Source: Agathobaculum ammoniilyticum | GTDB lineage: Bacteria; Bacillota; Clostridia; Oscillospirales; Butyricicoccaceae | Assembly (NCBI RefSeq): GCF_025567315.1 | Contig: NZ_JAOQJE010000001.1 | Location: 186,001 to 250,000, forward strand | Reading direction: 5' to 3' | Length of the DNA: 64,000 bases | Part shown: one piece after another, positions 48,747 through 56,883 of the stretch | How the letters are laid out: every line of letters begins with the position of its first letter | Numbering within the stretch: position 1 is the stretch's first letter | Made by a program: the position numbers and the translations under genes | Notes under the pieces: model-generated | Told to the model about the DNA's origin: nothing | The model's input: only the letters and a program-made list of their open reading frames with translations | Database searches by the model: none

Positions 48747-50408
48747 ATGAACCGTATGAAAAAAATCCTATCCTTGCTGCTTTGCGTCACAGTGGTGACC
48801 GCCTGCTTCACCGGCCTGCCCGCGTCAGCGGCCGATACCAATGTAACGCTGCGCGTCGGGCTTACCATCAGTGGGGAAAACGCCTTTGCTGACCCAAAGC
48901 TGGAAAATGTATCCGGCGAGGAGGCCGGCTACACGGTCGGCACGATGGACGGCACCACATTTTCCGGCGGCACGGCTTTATCGGATACCCAGCTTACCGT
49001 GAAGCTGGTGAACGATGCTTTCCAGGTGTCGAACACGGCGAACGGTAAGGTCCTGTATACCTCGGCGGCGGGCGCGGATCATTTGGCCATCCGTCCGAAC
49101 AGCGAGCTGACCTGGTTCAGGGGCTATCAGTGGCGCGGGGATTTTGTGTACAGGCGTTCTTCCAGCGGAAACCTGACTGTTATAAATTATGTTGGATTAG
49201 AAGATTATGTGAAGGGCGTTCTTCCGTACGAGATCGATCCGGAATGGCCGGAGGAAGCGCAGAAAGCACAGGCGGTATGCGCACGGTCTTTCGCGCTGGG
49301 AACGCATAAGCATACAAGCGACGGGTACGACCTTTGCAATACCACAAACTGCCAGGTCTATCTGGGCGCCAATAAAGCGACCGCGGCTTCTGATGCGGCG
49401 GTGGACGCCACAAAGGGGGAATACCTGACCTATGAGGGGGAGCCGGTCATCGGGTATTTCTTTTCATCGGATGGCGGCGCGACCGAGGATGCCGCGAACG
49501 TCTGGGGTGGTGACTATCCTTACCTGAAAGGCAAGATCGATCCTTACGAGGAATACGACAGCTCGTGGAGCGTGACCCTCACTGCGGCAGAAGTGCAGAA
49601 AAAGCTGATAAGCGCCGGATACACGATCGGCACCGTGGCAAATGTGGAAGTCACCAAGCGGACCGCGACGGACAACGTCAATGAAGTGACTGTGACGGAT
49701 ACGGCTGGCAAACAGGTGATCATTGAGAAAGACGAGGTGCGCACAGTATTCGGACTGGACAGCATCCGGTATACGATCACGCCCAATACCTCTGGCGCCG
49801 CGGCCGTCCTGCCGCAGCGCGCAAGCTTGAAGATCAGCCCATCCACGCATAAGGTAACCGCGGATGGCAAGCCGGTCGAGCCGCAGGGCTATAATATCAA
49901 TGACAACAACTACTATAAGCTGCGCGATATCGCCTACATATTGAATGGTACGGACAGCCAGTTCAATGTGGCATGGGACGGCAGGAACAACCGCATCGAG
50001 CTGACCAAAGGTGCGGCCTACCAAACGGTCGGCGGTGAAATGGCTGCGCCGGGTACGACTGCGGTCGAAAGCTGTACGCCCTCGGATTCCACGATCCTGC
50101 TGAACGGGAAGGGGATTTCCCTGACAGGCTACCGTGTCAATGGGAACAACTATTATAAGGTGCGTGACATAGGGGAGGCGTTAGGCTTCTCGGTGGGCTT
50201 TGAAAACGAAACGGTTCTGATCCGCACTACGGAGGACGCGGAAGAGCAGGTTCCCGTTACGAATGCCGCGAGCTATACGTTTCAGGGCTCCGGCTGGGGC
50301 CACAGCGTAGGCATGAGCCAGTGGGGCGCCTATGCGATGGCCAAGCAGGGCTTTGACTATGAAGAAATACTCAAATTCTATTTTACCGGCGTTTCCGTTG
50401 CCGGATAA
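48747..50408 (+). CDS. SpoIID/LytB-domain protein with an inserted stalk module
   Basis: Exported protein (553 aa), signal peptide about 1-28 (ILSLLLCVTVVTACFTGLPA). The SpoIID domain, a lytic glycosidase acting on denuded glycan in sporulation, begins near 140: NYVGLEDYVKGVLPYEIDPE, QAVCARSFAL, then GYFFSSDGGATED. It would normally run into the motif GSGWGHSVGMSQWGAYAMA, but that motif lies at 514-532, after a 135-residue tandem stalk module (361-495; GYNINDNNYYKLRDIAYILN, GYRVNGNNYYKVRDIGEALG). The ending ILKFYFTGV completes the SpoIID fold. Whether it works in sporulation or as a general wall enzyme is unclear. Confidence 0.88.
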   Translation: MNRMKKILSLLLCVTVVTACFTGLPASAADTNVTLRVGLTISGENAFADPKLENVSGEEAGYTVGTMDGTTFSGGTALSDTQLTVKLVNDAFQVSNTANGKVLYTSAAGADHLAIRPNSELTWFRGYQWRGDFVYRRSSSGNLTVINYVGLEDYVKGVLPYEIDPEWPEEAQKAQAVCARSFALGTHKHTSDGYDLCNTTNCQVYLGANKATAASDAAVDATKGEYLTYEGEPVIGYFFSSDGGATEDAANVWGGDYPYLKGKIDPYEEYDSSWSVTLTAAEVQKKLISAGYTIGTVANVEVTKRTATDNVNEVTVTDTAGKQVIIEKDEVRTVFGLDSIRYTITPNTSGAAAVLPQRASLKISPSTHKVTADGKPVEPQGYNINDNNYYKLRDIAYILNGTDSQFNVAWDGRNNRIELTKGAAYQTVGGEMAAPGTTAVESCTPSDSTILLNGKGISLTGYRVNGNNYYKVRDIGEALGFSVGFENETVLIRTTEDAEEQVPVTNAASYTFQGSGWGHSVGMSQWGAYAMAKQGFDYEEILKFYFTGVSVAG

Positions 50409-50437
50409 ACGCGGAACAGACAGTAAAGGAGGAAAGC

Positions 50438-50468
50438 AGCATGGGCGCTCCGCGCGGGCGTCCATGCT
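50438..50468 (+). promoter_or_regulatory. Hairpin between the SD and start codon of queA
   Basis: Eleven-pair stem AGCATGGGCGC/GCGTCCATGCT (one G-U pair) with a nine-base loop. AAGGAGG (50426-50432) is five bases before it and ATG (50472) three bases after it. Folded, the effective spacing is about eight bases. The following TTTT also allows a weak terminator reading. Confidence 0.6.
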
Positions 50469-50471
50469 TTT

Positions 50472-51500
50472 ATGATGAAAAAAAGCGATTTTTATTTTGA
50501 TCTTCCAGAGCGGTTGATCGCGCAGCATCCGCTGGAACAGCGTGACGCGTCCCGTCTGTTGGTACTGGATCGGACGGACGGGTCGGTCTCGCACCGGCAT
50601 TTTCGCGACCTGCTGGCCTATGTCGAGCCGGGGGACTGTATGGTGTTCAATAATTCCCGCGTGATTCCGGCGCGGCTGATGGGGCATGCGGTCGGGCATA
50701 CGACACCGATCGAGGTACTACTGCTAACGGATAAGGGCGAAGGGCTGTGGGAGTGCCTGACGCGGCCGGGGCGTAAGACACGCACCGGCGTGGAGCTGAC
50801 CTTTGGGGATGGTATGCTCACCGCCACGGTTGAGGCCGTTCAACCAGACGGGAACCGCCTGATCCGATTCCACCATGAAGGGATTTTCCTGGAAATACTG
50901 GATCAGCTCGGCACGATGCCGCTGCCGCCGTATATCAAGGAACAGCTGGATGATCCGGAGCGGTATCAAACGGTTTATTCCAAAACGCCCGGCTCGGCCG
51001 CTGCGCCCACGGCAGGCCTCCATTTTACGCCGGAACTGCTGGAGGCGTTGCGGAAAAAGGGGGTAAAGCTTGCCTTTGTCACGCTGCATGTTGGCTTGGG
51101 GACGTTCCGGCCTGTCAAGGAGGAGGAGATCACCGACCATGTGATGCACGCCGAATATTATATCATGGATGCGGAAACCGCTGGCCTGATCAACGGTACG
51201 CGGGCTGCGGGCGGTAAGATCTGGGCCGTCGGCACGACCGCCTGCCGGACACTGGAAACAATCGCGGATGAAAGCGGGCAGGTACGGCCCCAGTCGGGCT
51301 GGACGGATATTTTTATTTACCCGGGCTACCAGTTCAAGGCGGTCGATCACCTTGTGACAAACTTCCATTTGCCGGAGAGCACGCTGATGATGCTGATTTC
51401 CGCGTTCGCCACGCGGGAGATGGTGATGAATGCATACCGGCAGGCGATTGGCGAGGAATATCGATTTTTCTCGTTTGGCGATTCCATGCTTCTCTATTAA
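50472..51500 (+). CDS. queA: SAM:tRNA ribosyltransferase-isomerase
   Basis: QueA (342 aa) transfers and rearranges the ribose of SAM onto 7-aminomethyl-7-deazaguanine in tRNA, making epoxyqueuosine. Motifs: DFYFDLPERLIAQHPLEQRD, VFNNSRVIPARL, YQTVYSKTPGSAAAPTAGLH and FHLPESTLMMLISAF. There is no SD directly upstream; AAGGAGG lies 40 bases away across a hairpin. A 19-codon frame starting at 50441 overlaps the queA start and could also couple translation. tgt, the enzyme that precedes it in the pathway, lies 4 kb downstream. Confidence 0.95.
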   Translation: MMKKSDFYFDLPERLIAQHPLEQRDASRLLVLDRTDGSVSHRHFRDLLAYVEPGDCMVFNNSRVIPARLMGHAVGHTTPIEVLLLTDKGEGLWECLTRPGRKTRTGVELTFGDGMLTATVEAVQPDGNRLIRFHHEGIFLEILDQLGTMPLPPYIKEQLDDPERYQTVYSKTPGSAAAPTAGLHFTPELLEALRKKGVKLAFVTLHVGLGTFRPVKEEEITDHVMHAEYYIMDAETAGLINGTRAAGGKIWAVGTTACRTLETIADESGQVRPQSGWTDIFIYPGYQFKAVDHLVTNFHLPESTLMMLISAFATREMVMNAYRQAIGEEYRFFSFGDSMLLY

Positions 51501-51514
51501 AATGGGTAAAGGAA

Positions 51515-51552
51515 AAGAAACAGCGCCGGCAGATGCCGGCGCTGTTTCTTTA
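51515..51552. terminator. Bidirectional intrinsic terminator
   Basis: AAGAAACAGCGCCGGCA/TGCCGGCGCTGTTTCTT between queA and the convergent zwf. Confidence 0.9.
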
Positions 51553-51554
51553 TA

Positions 51555-52949
51555 TCAGGTCTTGAACCATGCGTGGCCAAACCGCTCGAGCAGCCGGTCG
51601 GCCTGCACGGGTCCGGAGGAACCCGTAGGATAGCTGACAAGAGGCAGCCCTGCTTCGCGGTATGCGGTGCGGAGCTGCTCGACGTATTCCCAGCCGGTTT
51701 CGATCTGGTCCCATTGGGAGAACCAAAAGTGTTCGCCGCGGATGCAGGCGCCGATCAGCCGTTCATATGCCTCCGGTGTGTTGATGCGGTTTTCCAGCAG
51801 GCAGCTTTGGCAAAAATCCATCTTTGCCTGGGTGATATCAGTGGTATCGCCCGGTTTTTGGATATTGAACTGCAGATAGACGCCCTCGGTCGGCTGTATG
51901 CGGATGACAAGAACGTTATGCGCAACATCCGGACGGGGGCGCCGGAATGTTACGACGACGTTCATCTCCCGCTCGCCCAGCTTTTTCCCTGTGCGGATAT
52001 AGAAGGGTGCGCCGCGCCAACGGTCATTGTCAATAAACAGACGTAAAGCAGCGTAGGTATCTGTCTGGGAATGGGCGCCCACCAGCTTTTCCTGCCGGTA
52101 GCCCTCATATTGGCCAAGGACGAGCGTATCCTTGATCGGCTCCTGGCCGACCGGACGCAGGGCATGCAAAACCTTGAGCTGTTCCGCGTGCATATCCGAG
52201 CCGATATAATCGCTGGGCCTCTCCATCGCCACGATAGAGAGAATTTGGAACAAATGGTTTTGCACCATGTCTTTCATGGCGCCGGCTTCGTCATAATAGC
52301 CGCCGCGGGATTCGACGCCAACGTCCTCCAGCGCGGAGATCTGCACGGATTCAATGAAGCGCGCATCCCACAGGTTGGTAAAAATCGGATTGGAGAAGCG
52401 GATTGTTTCAATGTTGCGGACCATTTCCTTGCCGAGGTAGTGGTCGATACGGTAGATCTGGTCCGGAGAAAAAATCGTTTCCAGCCGGCGGTTTAAGTCC
52501 TTTGCCGCTTCGAGCGTTTCACCGAACGGCTTTTCCAGAATCACCTTGCCGCGGGAGGCGCCTGATACCGACGCCAGATTTTCGGCGATCAGACCGAAAA
52601 AGCGGGGCGCGACTGCAAGGTAAAAAATAAATTCCTCAATTCCGTGCGCGCTGAAATAGTCATTCAGCTCCTGATAGGCGGCAGGGTCGGAGAAATCCAT
52701 GCGGTAGTATGCGATGCGGGAGGCAAATCGCCCGAACGCGCGATCCGAGTAGGGCAGGCGCGCAAACTTCTGCACCCATTCACGGGCAAGCGCACAGTAC
52801 TGCTCAGTGGTATACTCCCGCCGCCCGATGATAATGATTTGATAATCCTCGGATTCCGCGCCGGAAATGCTTCCGTTGTAAAGCGCGGGCAGGAGTTTGC
52901 GGAAGGTCAGATCGCCAGTGCCGCCAAAAATAGTAAAGGCCTTGCTCAT
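51555..52949 (-). CDS. zwf: Glucose-6-phosphate 1-dehydrogenase
   Basis: G6PDH (464 aa), first step of the oxidative pentose-phosphate route. NADP motif FGGTGDLTFRKLLPALYN (the usual GASGDL is GGTGDL here); catalytic motif RIDHYLGKEMVRN; EKPFGETLEAAKDLN. Start ATG at 52949 has GGAGG eight bases upstream and overlaps the gnd stop by ATGA. Last gene of pgl-gnd-zwf, the reverse of the pathway order. Confidence 0.96.
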   Translation of the reverse strand: MSKAFTIFGGTGDLTFRKLLPALYNGSISGAESEDYQIIIIGRREYTTEQYCALAREWVQKFARLPYSDRAFGRFASRIAYYRMDFSDPAAYQELNDYFSAHGIEEFIFYLAVAPRFFGLIAENLASVSGASRGKVILEKPFGETLEAAKDLNRRLETIFSPDQIYRIDHYLGKEMVRNIETIRFSNPIFTNLWDARFIESVQISALEDVGVESRGGYYDEAGAMKDMVQNHLFQILSIVAMERPSDYIGSDMHAEQLKVLHALRPVGQEPIKDTLVLGQYEGYRQEKLVGAHSQTDTYAALRLFIDNDRWRGAPFYIRTGKKLGEREMNVVVTFRRPRPDVAHNVLVIRIQPTEGVYLQFNIQKPGDTTDITQAKMDFCQSCLLENRINTPEAYERLIGACIRGEHFWFSQWDQIETGWEYVEQLRTAYREAGLPLVSYPTGSSGPVQADRLLERFGHAWFKT

Positions 52950-54358
52950 TCCGTTTTCCTCCATTCGTGATGAAATGCTCCGGTACGGTCGGTGCGCTCA
53001 TAGGTGTGCGAGCCGAAGAAGTCGCGCTGTGCCTGGATGAGGTTCGCGCCTGTATGCGGGGAACGGAACGCATCCAGATAGGAGAGCGCGTTTGTCATGG
53101 CAGGCAGGGGCAGCCCTGTCCGGATGCCCGAAGCGGCCGCGCTGCGCAGGCTTTGATGGTTTGCGGCAATTTTTTCGTGGAAAAAGCGGTCGAGCAGGAG
53201 GTTCCCGAGCAGCGGATCGCGCCGGAATGCGGCGGTGATATCGTTCAGAAAGTCTGCCTGAATGATACAGCCGGCGCGGAAAATAGCGGCGATCGTTCCC
53301 AGGTCAAGTGACCAGTGATAGCGTTCGGAAGCGTCCCGCAGCAGCGAAAAGCCCTGGGCGTAAGCGACGATCTTCGCGGCATAAAGCGCGCGGCGGATCT
53401 GTTCGGCAAATGCTTTTCGGTCCTGCACCGGAGGAACTGCGTCCACCTCAAGCAGACCAGCCGCCTTTTCGCGGGTTTCCAGCGCATTGGACATGACGCG
53501 CGCGCCTGCCGCCGCTGTGATCATGGAAACATCCACGCCCTGGCGAAGCGATTCCATACTTGTCCAGCGTCCGGTGCCTTTTTGAGCCGCGCTGTCAAGA
53601 ATGTGGTCGATCAGATCGCCGTCCGCAAGGTCGTCCCTCTCCCGAAAAATGTCTGCGGTGATACCGACCAGAAAGCTTTTCAGCTCTCCCTGATTCCAGT
53701 CCGCATACAGCTCTGCAAGCGCAGCGTTGGAAAAACCACCGCAATATTTGAGCAGCAGGTAGCTTTCCGCGATAAGCTGCATATCGGCATATTCGATACC
53801 GTTGTGGACCATTTTCACATAATGTCCGGCACCATCCGGTCCGATATAGGCACAGCATGGCATTTGCTCCGCGGTCGCCGCGATGGATTCGAGAATAGGC
53901 TGCACCGCGGGATACGCGTCCGCATCGCCGCCCGGCATGATGGAGGGGCCGCGGCGGGCGCCTTCCTCTCCGCCGGAAATGCCAACGCCAAAGTATTGGA
54001 TGCCTTTTTCGGAAAGCATCCGGCTTCTCCGTCGGGTGTCTTCAAAAAAGGAATTTCCCCCATCCAGAAGAATATCACCTGTGGCCAGCAGAGGGAGGAG
54101 CTGATCGATCACAGCGTCGACCGGTGCGCCCGCCTGGATCATCAGCATGACGCGGCGCGGCCGCTTGAGGGCGGAGACGAACGACTCCAGTGTATAAAAC
54201 GGCATAAGATTGGGATGCGGGTGCTCCAGCACCACCGCTTCCGTGACCGAACGGCTACGGTTATAGCCGGCAACGCAAAAACCGTGGTCAGCCATATTGA
54301 GCGCAAGGCTACGGCCCATAACGGAAAGTCCGATAATGCCGATATCACAAAGCTTCAT
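52946..54358 (-). CDS. gnd: 6-Phosphogluconate dehydrogenase, decarboxylating
   Basis: 6PGDH (470 aa) producing ribulose 5-phosphate, CO2 and NADPH. N-terminal nucleotide motif GIIGLSVMGRSLALNMADHG (family G-x-A/S-V-M-G); DGGNSFFEDTRRRSRM, GISGGEEGARRGPSIMPGG and the catalytic VKMVHNGIEYADMQLIAE with Lys and His. Full family length. Coupled to pgl and zwf by four-base overlaps. Confidence 0.96.
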   Translation of the reverse strand: MKLCDIGIIGLSVMGRSLALNMADHGFCVAGYNRSRSVTEAVVLEHPHPNLMPFYTLESFVSALKRPRRVMLMIQAGAPVDAVIDQLLPLLATGDILLDGGNSFFEDTRRRSRMLSEKGIQYFGVGISGGEEGARRGPSIMPGGDADAYPAVQPILESIAATAEQMPCCAYIGPDGAGHYVKMVHNGIEYADMQLIAESYLLLKYCGGFSNAALAELYADWNQGELKSFLVGITADIFRERDDLADGDLIDHILDSAAQKGTGRWTSMESLRQGVDVSMITAAAGARVMSNALETREKAAGLLEVDAVPPVQDRKAFAEQIRRALYAAKIVAYAQGFSLLRDASERYHWSLDLGTIAAIFRAGCIIQADFLNDITAAFRRDPLLGNLLLDRFFHEKIAANHQSLRSAAASGIRTGLPLPAMTNALSYLDAFRSPHTGANLIQAQRDFFGSHTYERTDRTGAFHHEWRKTE

Positions 54359-55356
54359 TTTTCATGTTCCTTTCTTTCTTGGGCATCAAAAACAATACTG
54401 ACGCCTTGGTGGATGATTGTATGGCCGCAGGCCGCGCCGAGGCGGCCGGTGGCAGAGTCGCGCGGGAAGCTGACCAGATCGCCGGAAAAGCGGTTTGCCG
54501 CGAGCAGCCAGCGTCCGTCCGGCGAGAGGGCGATATCACGCGGATGTTCGCCTCCGGAGGGAATGCGCTGAATGACCTGCAGTTTGCCGTTCCTTCGCTC
54601 CAAAACGACGATCTGGTCTGCGCCGCGCACCGAGATATACAGGAACCGGTGGTCCGGTGAAAGACGGATCGCGGCGGCTTCGTCTCGCGCGGGGTCGGGG
54701 GAGACCAGCAGCGGAACACGCTGAAATAGGCGGAATTCTCTGTTTCCGCAGATATGGAAGCAGTAAAGGGAATTATCCTTTTGGGCGGCTACATACAGGG
54801 CTTGGGATGTCTCATCCAAAACGGCGTGCCGCGGGCCGCTGCCCTGCGGAAAGGGGATCGTGCCGCAGGGGGTGTGATCGGGAATATGGAACATGCGAAT
54901 CTCGTCCAGCTCCATGCAGGGGACCAGCAGCGTATCCGCGTGAAAAAGGACCTGATGGCAGCCCGCGCCGGGCGCTATGGGTATTGTGTACTGAAAAACC
55001 GGTGTCTTATCAGCAATCCGGTAAAAAGAAACCGTTCCGGCGTGAAAATTGGCGGTATACCCATACGTCTGATAGAACGCCGCATGGCAGCCTGCGCTTC
55101 CCTCGGTGAGGGCTTCCACCTGAAAGGGGTGGGAAGACTGGCGCAGATCCGCCACACAGAGTCCGGCCTTACCTGCACGCCCTACGACCGACGCCAGCAA
55201 ACCGTCTTGGCGTATGGCGAGGTATTTGGAGTCAGGCACGTCTAAAACGCAGTTCTCTCCTGCCAATTTACCGGATTCGGCGTCCAGAAAAAAACGATAA
55301 ATCCCCTGCGAGCGGCTGGAATGGTAGGTGCCGACATAGCCTGTAAAGCGATCCAT
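54355..55356 (-). CDS. pgl: 6-Phosphogluconolactonase, beta-propeller (YkgB/Pgl) type
   Basis: Lactonase-family seven-bladed beta-propeller (333 aa), hydrolysing 6-phosphogluconolactone. Blade sequences such as GYVGTYHSSRSQGIYRFFLD, GSGPRHAVLDETSQALYVA and GEHPRDIALSPDGRWLLAAN are typical. Operon with gnd and zwf fixes the role. ATG at 55356 has AAAGGAGA eight bases upstream; an ATG two codons earlier is too close to it. Confidence 0.92.
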   Translation of the reverse strand: MDRFTGYVGTYHSSRSQGIYRFFLDAESGKLAGENCVLDVPDSKYLAIRQDGLLASVVGRAGKAGLCVADLRQSSHPFQVEALTEGSAGCHAAFYQTYGYTANFHAGTVSFYRIADKTPVFQYTIPIAPGAGCHQVLFHADTLLVPCMELDEIRMFHIPDHTPCGTIPFPQGSGPRHAVLDETSQALYVAAQKDNSLYCFHICGNREFRLFQRVPLLVSPDPARDEAAAIRLSPDHRFLYISVRGADQIVVLERRNGKLQVIQRIPSGGEHPRDIALSPDGRWLLAANRFSGDLVSFPRDSATGRLGAACGHTIIHQGVSIVFDAQERKEHEK

Positions 55357-55380
55357 AAGCATTCTCCTTTGGTAAGCCTG

Positions 55381-55398
55381 CAGTAACTCCTGTTACTG
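55381..55398. repeat. Inverted repeat before pgl
   Basis: CAGTAAC-TCCT-GTTACTG, perfect seven-base arms, just downstream of a TACAAT -10-like box on the minus strand (55401-55406). Candidate operator of the oxidative pentose-phosphate operon. Confidence 0.5.
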
Positions 55399-55585
55399 TA
55401 ATTGTATGGGCTGCGGATGAAAAAAACAAGTCAAAACGCAAACAATACCTAACAAAAAGATGCCAATCAAATATCCTGGGAATTGCTATAGTATACAATT
55501 CTGATAGAATTTTGTCAAAGCGCCGCGTTTGAGGCGGCAAAGCAGCCATTTCAGAGAGAAAAAACGAATTATTTGCGGTGCAACA

Positions 55586-55614
55586 TTGAAACGGCTGGCG
55601 GTTTGTGGTAAAAT
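55586..55614 (+). promoter_or_regulatory. Predicted sigma-A promoter of tgt
   Basis: TTGAAA, 17 bases, TAAAAT, 32 bases before the ATG. Confidence 0.7.
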
Positions 55615-55646
55615 AGACCCACTGCTTGAAAAGTAACGAGGGAATT

Positions 55647-56789
55647 ATGAAAATAGGAACTTTTAATCTGCTCAAAACAGAGGGATACGCCAGAAGAGGG
55701 GAATTTTGCACCGCCCACGGCGTTGTGCAGACACCGGTGTTCCAAAATGTCGGAACGGCCGGCGCGATCAAGGGCGCGGTTGATGCGTTTGACCTGAAAG
55801 CGCTCGGATGTCAAATCGAACTGTCCAACACCTATCATCTGCATGTGCGGCCGGGGGATCAGATCGTCAGGCAAATGGGCGGGCTGCACCGCTTTATGCG
55901 TTGGGACGGCCCCATGCTGACCGATTCCGGCGGCTTTCAGGTGTTCTCTCTGGCTACGTTACGCAAAATCAAGGAAGAGGGCGTGACGTTCCATTCACAT
56001 GTCGATGGGCGCAGGATTTTTATGGGGCCGGAGGAAAGCATGCGGATCCAGTCGAACCTCGGCTCGGATATTGCAATGGCGTTTGACGAATGCATTGAAA
56101 ATCCGGCACCGCGCGAATATGTTAAAGACTCGATCGACCGGACAACCCGCTGGCTGCGGCGCTGTAAGGCAGAGCTTACGCGGCTCAACAGCCTGCCGGA
56201 TACGGTAAATCCGCAGCAGATGCTGTTCGGCATCAATCAGGGCGGCACCTATGACGACCTGCGCATCGAGCATATGCAGGCGATTGCAGAGCTTGACCTG
56301 CCCGGCTATGCGATCGGCGGCCTCGCGGTGGGCGAAAGCACCGAGGTCATGTATCACATCCTGGATGTGGTGCTGCCGCATGCGCCGGAAAACAAGCCGC
56401 GTTATTTGATGGGGGTTGGCACACCGTCCAACATTATCGAAGGCGTGGCGCGCGGCGTTGATTTCTTTGACTGCGTCATGCCGACCAGAAACGCAAGGCA
56501 TGGACACCTGTTCACGCATAATGGTATTTTAAACATTATGAACGCAAAATATCAGACGGATGACCGGCCGATCGAGGAAGGCTGCGGGTGCCCGACCTGC
56601 CAGAGATTCAGCCGTGCTTATCTCCGCCATCTGCTCAAAAGCGGTGAAATGCTATCTCAGCGCCTGTTGGTCATGCATAACCTGTGGTTCTATAACCATT
56701 TGATGCAGGAGATCCGTGATGCACTCGAACAGGGCACATTTGCTGCGTTCCGCGCGGAATACAGCGAAAAAATGAGCAAAAGGATATAA
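55647..56789 (+). CDS. tgt: Queuine/preQ1 tRNA-guanine transglycosylase
   Basis: Tgt (380 aa) exchanges guanine-34 for preQ1 in tRNAs of the GUN group. Motifs: TPVFQNVGTAGAIKGA, MLTDSGGFQVFSLA (catalytic Asp), VDFFDCVMPTRNARHGHLF (nucleophile Asp) and the zinc site CGCPTC ... VMHN. Start ATG at 55647 with GAGGG six bases upstream. It supplies the substrate for QueA at 50.5 kb. Confidence 0.96.
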   Translation: MKIGTFNLLKTEGYARRGEFCTAHGVVQTPVFQNVGTAGAIKGAVDAFDLKALGCQIELSNTYHLHVRPGDQIVRQMGGLHRFMRWDGPMLTDSGGFQVFSLATLRKIKEEGVTFHSHVDGRRIFMGPEESMRIQSNLGSDIAMAFDECIENPAPREYVKDSIDRTTRWLRRCKAELTRLNSLPDTVNPQQMLFGINQGGTYDDLRIEHMQAIAELDLPGYAIGGLAVGESTEVMYHILDVVLPHAPENKPRYLMGVGTPSNIIEGVARGVDFFDCVMPTRNARHGHLFTHNGILNIMNAKYQTDDRPIEEGCGCPTCQRFSRAYLRHLLKSGEMLSQRLLVMHNLWFYNHLMQEIRDALEQGTFAAFRAEYSEKMSKRI

Positions 56790-56798
56790 GGGTATACC

Positions 56799-56829
56799 AG
56801 GCTTTCTCCTATGTGGAGAAGGCCTTTTT
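56799..56829 (+). terminator. Intrinsic terminator after tgt
   Basis: AGGCTTTCTCC/GGAGAAGGCCT (one T-G pair), five-base loop, T run. Confidence 0.85.
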
Positions 56830-56883
56830 CTTTCATATCCGTGCATAACTCGGCATAGCCTTAAAGTGAAATGGGGTCATGCC

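Noticed and set aside
53315..54571. 418-codon plus-strand frame opposite gnd and pgl
   Set aside because: Shadow frame; no motif and no start signal.
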